Shown here: one piece after another, positions 39,601-48,313 of the stretch
Numbering within the stretch: the stretch's first letter is position 1
Layout: each line of letters starts with the position of its first letter
Origin: Porphyridium purpureum
Lineage: Eukaryota > Rhodophyta > Bangiophyceae > Porphyridiales > Porphyridiaceae
NCBI GenBank assembly: GCA_008690995.1
Contig: VRMN01000012.1
Location: 1-64,000, forward strand
Reading direction: 5' to 3'
DNA: 64,000 nt
The notes under the pieces: model-generated
Databases searched by the model: none
Seen by the model: only the letters and a program-made list of their open reading frames with translations
What the model was told of the DNA's origin: nothing
Made by a program: the position numbers and the translations under genes

Positions 39601-41480
39601 GTAATGCGGAAAGTGTTATCATCAGGGTTCATGTTTGCCGTGCCGTAGTGAATGCCCTTGTCACCCTTCGGAAAGAGCTCCAAGTCCCGCGGGGCGAGCG
39701 TCTCGACAACCATGTCATCCACCACCCAATCAATCCACACCGACTTGAATTTGGGATTCCAAATGTCGCGCAGCGATTCAAATGCAATCGACACGAGAAA
39801 GTAATTCTCATACTCGTCGTACTCTTCCTCGTCCTTGCGATCCTCGAATGGAAGCACTTCGGCGACCAGTTCATCGTGTCGTAGCCCCTTGCGCTTGGCC
39901 ACGAACGCACGAAGCAGGCTGTAACCAGCCTTGGACTTGAATAGATCGTCCAACTTGACCAGCAATGGGTAAACGTCCCGGAAAAACTTTTCGTTCACCA
40001 CGCGCATGATATCGTCCTCATGCTTCTTCCACTGCTCGTGTATCTTGTCCTGCAACTCCAGAAAGGCCCGATCAACTTGCAGGATGACGGGACGCAGCGC
40101 CGAGTCTCGAAGGGCACCCCAGCTGGCAAGCACGCCGACCATGGCACCAAAAAAAAGCATCAGCCAGACCCTCCAGGGAAGTAGAAACAGAACCCACACG
40201 CCAACCGCATAGAGTGGCGGCAGAACAAACGACATCACAGTCCAGGTGTACATGATGCCGAGTGGCGCAACAGGCGCACCCATAAGCAGCCACGGGGTGT
40301 TCAGAGGCGAGTCGACCACGTTGGCGCCCTTCAAGCGTTCCGCTTCAATTTGGGCTGTCACGTCGTCAATCTCCGTGCCAATCAAGTCGACCTTCTTTTC
40401 CGTATCCACGGGATCCGGTAGCACGCCGAGCTCTTCTGCCTCCTTCCCTTGCAGCTTTCTACTCAGTTCCCCCCCTTCGCCGCCTTTCACTTTCGAGGTC
40501 AGGTCGTCAGCTTTCTCACCGGCTGTTTCAAATATATTCTTGAACGCTACGCCAATGTCTTCTAGCTTGGATTGTACGTTCTTACGCACCTTTTGCTGGG
40601 AGCGATACGACGCAGACGCCTTTGCCTTTTGACTTTGCCGCGCGGCATGGCTCGACTGTTCCGTACTGCTGGTCTGAATATTAAGTAGCCGGTTGATTTC
40701 CGCCGGCTCGTCCTCGTAAATTGCCACAATGGGGTCGCGCATCACCTTCTCCCTTGCAGATTCGCGCCGGCTCGACGCGATTGCTTCGAACGCCCCCGAA
40801 TGCGTTCCAGCCACGGGAGGAGGAACCGTGACTGTTTCTGTCATCTGAGCTGGCGATTCTGCTTTCGCGGCAGCGCCCTCGGCGGCGACCGAGCCAACAT
40901 TCGAATTGCCCGATCGCGTTATGCCGCCCGGCGCACCGGCGGCGGTATTGTTGATCCCGGACAGGCGATCTTCCAGCGCGGGTGCCAGTCTGATCGAATC
41001 ATGATCGTGGTCGTTTACGGTCGCATGTGTCGCGCTTTCGTTCTCGGCGCCGGCTTCCGCGATCCTGCTTGTCTTTGAAGCCCCTGGCGCAGGCGCTACC
41101 ACTGGAACGATTTCGGAGGTCGGCTCAGAAGCGGCGGTCGTCCGCGGCGGTAGCGTTTGTGGCGGCGGTGGCGGTGCAGCCTGCGCAGCAGGCACAGCAG
41201 GCGAGGCAGGGACAGCAGGCGCGCAGGCGAGGCAGGCAAGACACCCGGCAAAGCATGCGGCAACGGAGGCGACAAAGCGCCCGACCTGCTTGCGCCGCGG
41301 AGGCTGCGCAGGCGGTGGTGGTGGCGCCGGTCGCGATTCCGCCGCACTGCTTCCCTGCGCTACCGGCGGCGGCGGCGGCGGCGCTGGCGGCGATCCCGAT
41401 CCCGCCTGCTCGCCCTGATTCCTCGCACCCTCCATCTTCGGCGGTGGCGGCGGCGGTGGCGGCCGCTTTGTCGCCTCCAT
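33696..41480 (-). CDS. Ferlin-like giant multi-C2-domain membrane protein
   Basis: A 2594-residue single-exon protein from ATG at 41480 (MEATKRPPPPPPPP). Residues 1-110 are proline/alanine-rich with three poly-Pro tracts. A hydrophobic region at about 396-458 probably forms a membrane hairpin (YAVGVWVLFLLPWRVWLMLF). C2-like modules are seen near 763 (SLRIHIFEMRALSAADDTGS, SDPYVEVEAF), 930, 1135-1205, 1478-1575 (YTLRALVLKGRDLPAADASG), 1665-1778, 2121-2300 (VVVRVYVLRALNLEQ, then WSELIGDTEIDLDQRW) and 2313-2420 (RRVIFK-type strand, GKGQWNWRMSWWLELP). The last two are the most diagnostic ferlin C2 features. A second hydrophobic region lies at about 2498-2557, followed by a charged tail. Ferlins act in Ca2+-dependent vesicle fusion and membrane repair. 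Confidence 0.85.
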   Translation of the reverse strand: MEATKRPPPPPPPPKMEGARNQGEQAGSGSPPAPPPPPPVAQGSSAAESRPAPPPPPAQPPRRKQVGRFVASVAACFAGCLACLACAPAVPASPAVPAAQAAPPPPPQTLPPRTTAASEPTSEIVPVVAPAPGASKTSRIAEAGAENESATHATVNDHDHDSIRLAPALEDRLSGINNTAAGAPGGITRSGNSNVGSVAAEGAAAKAESPAQMTETVTVPPPVAGTHSGAFEAIASSRRESAREKVMRDPIVAIYEDEPAEINRLLNIQTSSTEQSSHAARQSQKAKASASYRSQQKVRKNVQSKLEDIGVAFKNIFETAGEKADDLTSKVKGGEGGELSRKLQGKEAEELGVLPDPVDTEKKVDLIGTEIDDVTAQIEAERLKGANVVDSPLNTPWLLMGAPVAPLGIMYTWTVMSFVLPPLYAVGVWVLFLLPWRVWLMLFFGAMVGVLASWGALRDSALRPVILQVDRAFLELQDKIHEQWKKHEDDIMRVVNEKFFRDVYPLLVKLDDLFKSKAGYSLLRAFVAKRKGLRHDELVAEVLPFEDRKDEEEYDEYENYFLVSIAFESLRDIWNPKFKSVWIDWVVDDMVVETLAPRDLELFPKGDKGIHYGTANMNPDDNTFRITQEVRMSYFPARELPNLQDNYNDTCITLRLMGRKVLPLYSSDGKTRFLKDDEARGDHAICIGHANISAKRLGCGMTRQRGKMIYSDARIPFFVEGFEDYHCAVAFVKTSVTVVHHSSYSYRERVSSLPSGDWSLRIHIFEMRALSAADDTGSSDPYVEVEAFKTTKTTNMFRQTLSCVVDEMLVFNQALTGSELEEAKAKLSVFDWNFMSSPKLIGQIFFDVSNIYRLPNQEIYRQWFAVYHPEKGSKAQGYLKLSVSVLAPGGSIPVLHAEYEDREEFSTAVLLKNQVVKAPSFAVKSFVVHVTVGWADMIARMANDFTSRDVVRGFLMVEITGFAQLISQTFIGAARPIADELLGDACRVDVNRAIIVNEEFLLPLSVINGAITVDAVRIKLMHRTQSSVTENKLVGEVDLHMQELLEGRFEAVVRGNPDDGETPGDRIETVAMLEPRWYNFYGNQHGMLDTEAKQVAFRGRLLVGAAAKRGSVRKPFSRPCAPPTRPRTALYSFELQISRATELPLVGKLVGVQAKLGIYEFGHKFPRVPVRNKCCDWDENSLLRATFLQFPEDIDQVPDLFVMLLKRDDNGEPSGGSNTTGKEGGAASGAGLRAGGGFGAGAGGGGIGLMSESGGESGEGADGEWTVFAYLRIPVAHMILKQPEPKWMFMDFPGDSLGNEGSVPGSLLINAQISRMDISIEEYVEYKRAQQEEVDATITESTVGTAVAGSNPAVGDMAGTVGPQVQVGTANMPPPSAAAPSANGTGTSSSEKTQSAIVSAAVVAAGMAAGTEDAASTVATAGPTRGPTGLTLEDDADEAARLAAASKLAREMRLASIRQRIDAVERTGYFTPRLGVEKYYTLRALVLKGRDLPAADASGLSDPLFTISVGNRTVDWKIYCEQTKNPVWDAFIVVKNIMVREGQRFPNVNVMVKDYNEDLNFDYLGRAMINISDIEEDPVDFRTARWYPVFSASPEYQNGEILADFQLQAQLGLEEEEIQEQEPPQQEVAQSPNDRQAESGNLYQSLDTKLAARVGGECELPRRTNRYLRLSVLGVEDLRFLRPAAGKVHLEMTVTREEPMPQVTRSGNLLLDREFEANVSILDVVFLRVGMPEQGRRYAESLNVFCKGTFPYMKPGNDSHLIGTTSIDLAGYVPMLRRQEKTYKDLAMDKYGMDDPVPRYLVQKYHYFARISVEDIPHAVFSRELNFNARVDRNHGLEDEEDDIPEEDVDRLLNHFSRSASRISQLDTSAENEALNNASSGGKETNVMGTPPVVSGAAKKAPWLRVGYHEEILTEKQKKMIELSKKLAEMQKQMAIVMAQVRASLYNVNDAISSAMPDVALKLGLPESHEEPLLMAKKLEEEELAVSSESTALLRRERGFCPDDLEFDLPGSIFGELALTRGDTRSLGAITGDALRAKHVDVKDEVAEGVGERELIIQEKRLALLEGKRPVIGKAKLRMDLVNLDEDPEGGLKGVTDEKLRLEMARLSSFRSFGRALRPTEVVVRVYVLRALNLEQTHNVCNPYLVAKFFGGYPNKYSMKYSPVLNTDNPTFFTMFESRVMLPSAQIRLEVKDRVLPKTEISIQYPWFVRGPSGSKFGLAKSEVPLDAGYFGLGWSELIGDTEIDLDQRWYNPQWRNLKITPIEARSLWRAGNVNLKGKLELFIDMIAARDYDARPHSFLPFKLPAPEKKKFLMRVVIFKVMDAYLPYIRSDNPNYMSNLYVACKVGNESSGFRKTDLCRFVVDGKGQWNWRMSWWLELPDTELKPRLKVQVFDNTGFGLGSDDLCASGDVKLRTLFDELLQSNELTLKKRQWVILSHPSYPQIDTRVELAIEVLPESQVGLKKCGYGTDSWKLNQDEDYILPYPFRPVPFSLTNPAPFFNYQIMSLVNNLQWQLATYLLPFPFLPMILQLAWMTPWWWYGMGGVAGLIVFLRVFLLDMARYERMRAEEKKQAAEAEAQVGEVKITKDVDEQGS

Positions 41481-43064
41481 CACGATCTGTGTCGCGCGGT
41501 TCTCGCGCCCTCCCTCTCACTCCGTTCTCCGTTCCCACGCCCCCCGCCCCACCATGCATCCAACGCGGCGTCACGCCCGCCCTTACTCACCTTCCACCAC
41601 ACACACCCCAAACCCTCCCCCCTCTCCCCTCTCACCCATGCATGCACCTCCCCTTCCTCTTCCCCACACCATCCCTCTCTCACCAAAACCCCTCCCCCAT
41701 CCCTCTCCCCTTCTCTCTCTGCACCAAAAACCCTCCCGCTCATCCTCACCTTTCTCCATCCAACAACGCCAACAACCCTCCGTTACTAGTAAAACACCCC
41801 CATCTTCTCATATCACCCAGCTGTACACTACCCCCTCTCTATCCCACACTTCCCCTTCACACCGGGTCAACAACACTGACCAGCGTGCATCAAACACCCT
41901 TTACAACACAATCATAAACCGTTAGCTGTGAACCGCTCAACCGTTAGCTGTGAACTGTTAACCACTGAACGCAAATCACTCGCCGTTGCCCAAACCCCAC
42001 GACCCACACAAACACTCACCGTGTAAGAATATCCGCTAGACACGAACCGCTTCAGCGTAGCCGCTGAAGCATGAACCGTTGCCCATTCAGTAACAGTCAC
42101 GAAGCTAATCACGAAAAACCACGAAACACTAACAAAAAGAAAGAAAACCATGACGAATCGCAAACCGCAAACCGCAAACCGCAAACCGCAAACCGCAAAC
42201 CGCAAACCGCAAACCGCAAACCGCAAACCGCAAACCGGCAAACTGAAAAACCGCAACGTGTTCAGCGAGCTCTGGCAAGCAAAAGATGGTCACGTTGTGT
42301 CGAATGTCTTGGAGCTGGGAAGAAAATGTCTTCGAGAGACGGTGTGGGTGTTGGGTGCGACTGGGTGATAAGAACGGAGCGGTACATCGCACGCGGTGCG
42401 TTGACACCACCTATAGACGACGCACGCGTGCGGCTCGGCGCGCAGCGTGGGGCCACTCCAGCCGTTGTCGCGACAGAATGGGTGCCGCGTGGAAAACACA
42501 TGGTGCTTCATTTCCAGCATGAATGCGGGTGCACTATCCTACTTTCAAGCCTGTCACAATTCGCAATGTGCGGCGCGGCGAGATTTTCATACATCGCGCT
42601 TCGGAGCAACCGCTCTGCGCCAAGCACTCCGTTCACAGCCATCGCACAACCTTACCCCTGCGCTCGCACGCCTTCGACTGGCCCGACTTTTTCACAGAAC
42701 CGTGCGCGTCAGTGTCATCATTACACACAGACTGTACCTTCTCTATAGCACAGCACTGCGCTTTTACAATCGAGCGCGAGCGTGACTTGTCATCACGCAC
42801 GCACAGAAATGAGAAAGAGATGACAGGATGACACTATTGGCATGACAGATGACGCCTGTTATGTCGCGGGCATAGAGTATAAAGATGACAAACGAATACG
42901 GAAGTGCGTTTTGGGTGTTCAGCTTGCGGCGGCGCACGGCGGGGGAGGAGGAGAGCGCTTGTGTTGGACGAGGGAGAGAGGAGAGAGAGAGAGAGAGACA
43001 AGAAGGAGAACGGGGAAAGGAAGGGGGGAGGAAGAGGGGTGAGGGGAAGGAGGGTGGGGGAACG
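41481..43064. other. Divergent promoter region of ferlin-like and eIF3c genes
   Basis: 1.58 kb between two divergent genes. Next to the ferlin ATG the plus strand is pyrimidine-rich for more than 200 bp (41510-41770); next to the eIF3c ATG it is purine-rich (42960-43060). Thus both leaders are purine-rich in their own mRNA. The imperfect direct repeat CCGTTAGCTGTGAAC occurs twice at 41919-41955. The 7-bp array lies at 42159-42235. A frame runs into eIF3c from 42885, but the conserved N-terminus begins at 43065. Confidence 0.55.
42159..42235 (+). repeat. 7-bp tandem array CGCAAAC x 11
   Basis: Eleven uninterrupted copies of CGCAAAC occupy 42159-42235. The array then breaks into CGGCAAAC. It lies about 680 bp upstream of the ferlin-like ATG and 830 bp upstream of the eIF3c ATG. 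Confidence 0.95.
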
Positions 43065-46000
43065 ATGGGTTCGCGATTCTTTGCGACGGGGGACACGGCG
43101 TCCGAGAGTTCGGACGCGGAGATCCCAGCGGAGGAGAACGAGGAGGTGGTGTTGACGGTGGTCGAGCCGCACGCGCAGTTGGGCGCGCGCGCGTCGCGGT
43201 TTGCGCGCGATACAGACTCGGAGGATGATGACGAGGAAGACGTGCAGCGGGTCGTGCGCTCCGCGAAGGATCGCAGATACGACGCCATGCTGGACACCGC
43301 GGGAAAGTTGCGCGCGCACGCGAAGAACCACAATTGGATCGAGATCCAGGCCACGCTCGACGCCGCCAACAAGCAGCTCGACGTGCTGCAAAAGACGGAC
43401 CGCTTGCTCACAGCGGGCGCAGCAGGCACGCCTCCCGTGCCTGATCTATACCTGGCGATCTGCCTCCAGCTAGAGACGCTCCTGGAAGACGACCTCGCCA
43501 AGAAGTCCGAGCTCAAGCTGTCCAAGACAAACACCAAGGCGCTCAATACAATGAAGCAGCGGATCCGCAAGAACAACGCCGTGTATGTGGACGCGCTCGA
43601 GGCGTTTCGCGAGCGCGGCGGCAGCGACGATCTTGAGCCATACCTAAGCACCCGCACGGTCGATCTGCGCGCGGCACAGGCCGCGGCCGCGGCGCGTGAT
43701 GCGCACGCTGGCCTCAAAGATGACGACGACAGCTCTAGTAGCAGCAGCTCCGATGACAGCAGCTCCTCAGATGAATCTGACGATGGCGCGTCATCCGACT
43801 CGGACGCACCGCAGAAGCAGCAGCAGCCGCCCGCAAAGGAGAAGCCGAAAACGGTTAGCGGCGACTCGGATTGGTCGGGCTCGTCATCGAGCGACTCGGA
43901 CGACTCAAAGAGCTCGCGTAGCTCGAGTGACGTTCGGGCCGGCGCAGGTACTGGCGCCAAGGCAAGCAAGTGGTTTACAAAGGAGAAGACAACAAAGAAG
44001 CCGTCTCCGGCTGCAGCGGAGCAGCGACGTGCCGCAGCGGTGGCGCCCGCTGCGAAAAGAGCAGCAGATGCTGAAGAGCAGGCGGCGGCAAGCAGCGCTG
44101 CAGCAGAAAACCGCGCGCGCCAAATGGAGTTCAAGCGGCCAGAAGAGGTGACCAAAGCCGAGGTGGACCAGGCCATGCTCGACATTCTTGCCGCACGCGG
44201 GCGCAAAGGTACGGACCGGCACGCGCAGATCGACCACATCTTTTTCCTGTATCTTGCCGCAAAGTCGTCCCGGCAAAAGATGGATGTTCTCCAGTCGTTG
44301 ATTTCGGCTTTGTTTGACATGTCGCCGTCCACCGACTCGGTGATGCCGCTCGCCCTATGGCGCGACGCGCTGGGTTATACGTTTGAACTGGTCGCACTCG
44401 CGTCCAAACATTTTCCACGCCTGCGCTTCAGTGACGGCGGCGCCGCAGGCGCCGACTCGGACGACGTGACAGTCTTTGCCCAGCAGGTCACCGATAAGAT
44501 GCGACGCGAGCTAGCCGCCGCGGTCGAGGCGGAGCGCACGGCTATTGCTGACGCCACGGCGAAAGGCGAGTCACACGCCGATGCGCATGCGCGCATCATC
44601 GCTGCAGATGACCACGAGGAAAAAGTGCTTGCGGGTGACCTTGCTGCGCTCGTTGGCCGCCTGGACGACGAGCTTTACAAGGCATACCAAAACACGGACG
44701 CGTACTCGCAAGAATACGTCGAGCGACTCATGGATGATTTTCCATTGGACAAGTTGCTTGCGCAGACGCATGAGTACTATGCAAAGCAGGTGCAGGACAT
44801 GGAGCGCGCCGCACTCATCGCGGCGCGCCGCGTCATGCACCGTTACTACAAGACCGAGGTACAGGAGGCCAAACTGCGAGCGACAGTTGCGCAGAAGGAG
44901 CTCGAGAAAGAGCAAGCTCAAGGCAAAGGCGCAGACGGCCAGCCGCGCCCGCGTACTCTGGCACCGCCGACGACGCGAAAGACGGCGGCTCGAGCCGTCG
45001 CTGGTGAACAAGACGACCTAGACCAAGACCAGGCTCTAGTTCCGCACATCAGTGTGGAGCCCTTCACGCTCCCGCTGCCTGAGTATTCGCTGCAAGAGCT
45101 ATGCGTCCTTGTGTATCGCTCTGGCGAGGATCGCGCCAAGTCTCAGACTATGCTGTGTCAGATTTATAATCACGCACTCGAGGATCGCTTTTATGCTGCG
45201 CGTGACCTCGTGCTGATGAGCCACTTGCAGGAGACGATTGTGCAGGCGGACGTGCCCATGCAGATCTTGTTCAACCGCGCCATGGCGCAGCTTGGCCTGT
45301 GCGCGTTTCGGCTAGGCATGCCATGGGAAGCTCATGCTGCACTGTTTGAGCTTTGTACCTCGTCGCACTCGGCAGGTTCTGGCAGCAACGCACGCATGAA
45401 GGAGCTTCTGGCGCAAGGAGCCGCAATGTACCGCGGTTTCGACAAGACGGTCGAGCAGGAAAAGGCCGAGCGCCGCCGGCAGGTGCCGTATCACATGCAT
45501 ATTAATCTCGAGTTCCTTGAGACAGCGCATTTGGTGTCCGCCATGCTTCTTGAGGTGCCCAATATTGCGCTCAATGCGTTGCGTGGCGTCGGCATGAAGC
45601 GCCGCGTCATCTCCAAGGTATTCCAGTACTTTTTGCGCAACTCGATGAAGCAGCAGTTCCCGGGCCCGCCGGAAAATGTGCGCGACCACGTCATGGCCGG
45701 TGCTCGCGCGCTTATGAAAGGAGACTGGCTTGGCTGCTATACCCACGTTGCGGCAATGCGCGCGTGGAAGCTTGTAACACCGAGCGTTGCGTCTTCCACG
45801 CTTGCAAAGCTGAAGACGCTCATGCAGCGGGAGGGTTTGCGCACTTTTGTGCTCACCTACTCGATGTACTATGACGCGCTAAGCACGCAAGCGCTGCAGG
45901 CGCGCTTCGAGATGGACGCGTCGCAGATCCACTCAACGCTGAGCAAAATGATCATCAATGGCGAGCTGCGCGCATCGTGGGACCAGCCGAGCGGCTGCAT

Positions 46001-46358
46001 CGTGGTGCGCCGCACGGAACCTACTCGCATGCAGTCACTCGCACTCCAGCTCACGCAGAAATGCGCGCAACTCGCAGACCACAATGAGCGCCTCATGGAG
46101 GCCAAGATGGGCGGCGCTGGTGGTAAGGACGATGACGCAAACGAGTGGCGCGGCGGCGGCGGAGCCGGTGGGTCCACACAAGGTGGAGGATACGGCGGCG
46201 ACCGCGCAGGCGCGTCAGAACGAGGCGGGTACGGCGGTGGCCGCGGTGGTTATCGCGACCGTGGCGGCTATCGTGGCGGTCGCGGGGGCCGCGGCGGATT
46301 TCGGCCGGGCGGCGGGTATCAAAGCGGTGGTGGGTATGGCGGAGGCTATCAAGGGTGA
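43065..46358 (+). CDS. eIF3c: Eukaryotic translation initiation factor 3 subunit c
   Basis: I start at the ATG at 43065 because MGSRFFATGD followed by Ser/acidic residues matches the conserved eIF3c/Nip1 N-terminus (MSRFF...); this gives 1097 residues. An acidic, Ser-rich stretch lies at about 220-300. The helical body contains KLRAHAKNHNWIEIQATLD near the start, and the diagnostic block HMHINLEFLETAHLVSAMLL lies at about 809. The PCI domain follows with a winged helix (HSTLSKMIINGELRASWDQP). The last 70 residues are an RGG/GGY-rich tail that could bind RNA. The protein is a core scaffold of eIF3 in the cytosol, linking eIF1, eIF5 and the 40S subunit. The RGG tail is longer than in yeast. Convergent with the gene at 46500. 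Confidence 0.95.
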   Translation: MGSRFFATGDTASESSDAEIPAEENEEVVLTVVEPHAQLGARASRFARDTDSEDDDEEDVQRVVRSAKDRRYDAMLDTAGKLRAHAKNHNWIEIQATLDAANKQLDVLQKTDRLLTAGAAGTPPVPDLYLAICLQLETLLEDDLAKKSELKLSKTNTKALNTMKQRIRKNNAVYVDALEAFRERGGSDDLEPYLSTRTVDLRAAQAAAAARDAHAGLKDDDDSSSSSSSDDSSSSDESDDGASSDSDAPQKQQQPPAKEKPKTVSGDSDWSGSSSSDSDDSKSSRSSSDVRAGAGTGAKASKWFTKEKTTKKPSPAAAEQRRAAAVAPAAKRAADAEEQAAASSAAAENRARQMEFKRPEEVTKAEVDQAMLDILAARGRKGTDRHAQIDHIFFLYLAAKSSRQKMDVLQSLISALFDMSPSTDSVMPLALWRDALGYTFELVALASKHFPRLRFSDGGAAGADSDDVTVFAQQVTDKMRRELAAAVEAERTAIADATAKGESHADAHARIIAADDHEEKVLAGDLAALVGRLDDELYKAYQNTDAYSQEYVERLMDDFPLDKLLAQTHEYYAKQVQDMERAALIAARRVMHRYYKTEVQEAKLRATVAQKELEKEQAQGKGADGQPRPRTLAPPTTRKTAARAVAGEQDDLDQDQALVPHISVEPFTLPLPEYSLQELCVLVYRSGEDRAKSQTMLCQIYNHALEDRFYAARDLVLMSHLQETIVQADVPMQILFNRAMAQLGLCAFRLGMPWEAHAALFELCTSSHSAGSGSNARMKELLAQGAAMYRGFDKTVEQEKAERRRQVPYHMHINLEFLETAHLVSAMLLEVPNIALNALRGVGMKRRVISKVFQYFLRNSMKQQFPGPPENVRDHVMAGARALMKGDWLGCYTHVAAMRAWKLVTPSVASSTLAKLKTLMQREGLRTFVLTYSMYYDALSTQALQARFEMDASQIHSTLSKMIINGELRASWDQPSGCIVVRRTEPTRMQSLALQLTQKCAQLADHNERLMEAKMGGAGGKDDDANEWRGGGGAGGSTQGGGYGGDRAGASERGGYGGGRGGYRDRGGYRGGRGGRGGFRPGGGYQSGGGYGGGYQG

Positions 46359-46499
46359 CAAAAATTAAGGAACCATTGCTGGAAGGGAGAATAGTGTCCC
46401 TCTTTTCCTTCTCCTTTCTTCGAACTTTTGAAAATACAGAAAGCCTTTTGTACTATGCGCACTCACGCGTGCCTGAGCGCACTCGGAGAAATTGAGCCT

Positions 46500-48056
46500 C
46501 TACCTAAGTGGCGGCGTGATGAGACGGCCAGAACGCGTATGCTGCCATGGCGCTGCTCTTGCCCTCTCGTTCGTGGTCTCGAACTTGCCGCTTCCAACGT
46601 CACGGCTGCCTGTTTGAAGATGTTTTGCTCGTGCGGCTGCCGCACCTGCGTGTTTCCGTATCGCCCCTTGCAGAGCAGATTGGTGCTTTTGTGCCTTTTT
46701 CTCTGCCGGCATGATGCTTGAACCTTGCTGCTTTTTGTGCTGCGAAAGGCCAGCCTGAGGAGGCTCAGTGTGCAGGTGGTGCTGTTGATGCTCGAGCCAT
46801 TCTCGCATCGCACGCACGTGAACGGTCCACCGCTGTTTGCGGTCCATGTGCTCAACCACCTCATGCACGAGTTTCGTCAATGCTGCGTGCGCTGGCGTGT
46901 TGGTCGGACGCAAGTCAGAACCGCAATCCATCTGAACGCATGCGAGCACAACGCCCATCAAAGACATGACAAAGTGGTCATCATGGGAATATCGCTTCCA
47001 CCAGCTACGCACCGCCTGCATGGCAGCAGCAAATGAATGACGCTTCGACTCTTCTTCCTCGTCACCAGCGAGCAGATATAAACGCACTGTATCTTGAAGG
47101 ACGTAGTTGTTCATAAGACCGAGACCAAAGGTTGCCGCGGCACATGAGCCATCCTCATGTGCGTCCCATTCGACAGCAGAAACGCAAACAGCGCATGCTA
47201 GCTTAGCGAGCTGCTGCTGCTCATGCCCCATGGTACTTGTACTATTATGATGTGTCAGGCACGAAAGGAGTCGCAGCAAAGGCAGTAGGCGACGAGCGGC
47301 GCCCTTGTTTGTGCTTCCTTGCTCTGCAGGCTCTTGATGGTTTTGATTTTGTTGCGAGTCAATCGGACGAATACATGCAAGTGCTGGAAGAATCAGTTTC
47401 TTCTCCACCAGCATGCCGTACATAGCCGTAAGCTCGCGCGCGTGCGCCTCGTGCACGCACAGCGCGTGGAGCACGTCGCACGCGGCGACACCAGCCACGC
47501 TCCACACCCCGTACCGATCGAGCGCTTCGACCGCGACCGCCAGCGCATGAGACTGCGAATCATGAAAGCGCCCCGGATCGCACGTCGCAAGCACAAGCAA
47601 CAGTTCCAGCATCTTGACCAGCAACGGCTCGAAAGGCGCCACGGCCTGCGCGAGATTCGCGAGCTGCAGCACGAGTCCGTGCGCGACCAGCGTGTTCCGC
47701 GCGTGAAGCGCGCTCACAAAACTCACCGCGTAGTCACAGTCACTGTACACCACTGCCACGCTCTCAGACACGTCGCGCAGCAGCATCGCGTACACATGCT
47801 TATCTACCCGGGCGCCAAACCCACATCCACCGCCTGCTCTCCGAACCATCTCTTCTATCTGAGCATTCAAGTCTCTCATCGTATCCACCACCACCCCATA
47901 CTGCCGCGCCTCGCATGCTACGTGCACGCGCTCGGCTACGCTCCTTCCTCCCATCATTCCTCCGCTCTCACTCTCTCTCTCTCTCTCACTCTCTCTTTCT
48001 CTCCTGTTCTCCATGCGCTCCGCCGCGTGCGCGCGTCTGGATCTATTCGTCGTCAT
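46500..48056 (-). CDS. Hypothetical alpha-helical protein
   Basis: A 518-residue protein from the ATG at 48056 (MTTNRSRRAHAAERMEN); later ATGs (MENRRERE, MMGGRSVAERVH) are also plausible and would skip a Ser/Glu/Arg stretch encoded by a CT repeat at 47971-48003. The body is rich in leucine/alanine helices (PFEPLLVKMLELLLVLATCD, HALCVHEAHARELTAMYGML), suggestive of an ARM/HEAT-type solenoid, with a Gln/His-rich tail. No family is recognised. The promoter side is unusual: the 3' LTR of element C begins 258 bp upstream in the same transcriptional orientation. Convergent with eIF3c, 141 bp apart. Confidence 0.7.
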   Translation of the reverse strand: MTTNRSRRAHAAERMENRRERESERERESESGGMMGGRSVAERVHVACEARQYGVVVDTMRDLNAQIEEMVRRAGGGCGFGARVDKHVYAMLLRDVSESVAVVYSDCDYAVSFVSALHARNTLVAHGLVLQLANLAQAVAPFEPLLVKMLELLLVLATCDPGRFHDSQSHALAVAVEALDRYGVWSVAGVAACDVLHALCVHEAHARELTAMYGMLVEKKLILPALACIRPIDSQQNQNHQEPAEQGSTNKGAARRLLPLLRLLSCLTHHNSTSTMGHEQQQLAKLACAVCVSAVEWDAHEDGSCAAATFGLGLMNNYVLQDTVRLYLLAGDEEEESKRHSFAAAMQAVRSWWKRYSHDDHFVMSLMGVVLACVQMDCGSDLRPTNTPAHAALTKLVHEVVEHMDRKQRWTVHVRAMREWLEHQQHHLHTEPPQAGLSQHKKQQGSSIMPAEKKAQKHQSALQGAIRKHAGAAAARAKHLQTGSRDVGSGKFETTNERARAAPWQHTRSGRLITPPLR

Positions 48057-48313
48057 AGGGGGGTCGTTCTCAACTCTCACTTTTCGCGCCAAAAAAAATT
48101 AAAAAATGAAAAGAAAAAACATTACACGGAAACGACGACATCGAGCGCTGAGTGTGTCAGAGTAGTTGGATAAAGCTGCAGGATGTTGAGCGCGCCGTGC
48201 GCAGAATAGCTCTAAAGCTCCTGTGCGCAAGGTGAAACACAAGCAACCGCGTCCCACGGTCTGTTCTCGTGGTGAAGTCGGTGCGTAAGAAAGAGAATGT
48301 TGTTCCTGAACCT
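48057..48313. other. Upstream region of the hypothetical gene, up to element C
   Basis: 257 bp of host sequence ending in AACC, the putative target duplication. An A-rich patch is at 48091-48120. Confidence 0.6.

Noticed and set aside
41027-41917. Plus-strand 296-codon frame
   Set aside because: Antisense to the ferlin poly-proline N-terminus and CT-rich leader; pure repeat shadow.
42159-42235. Telomere-like repeat (CGCAAAC)
   Set aside because: Short interstitial array of eleven units that does not match known telomere repeats and lies between two genes.
42764-44332. Minus-strand 522-codon frame
   Set aside because: Antisense to eIF3c; Ser/Ala-rich complement of its acidic region.
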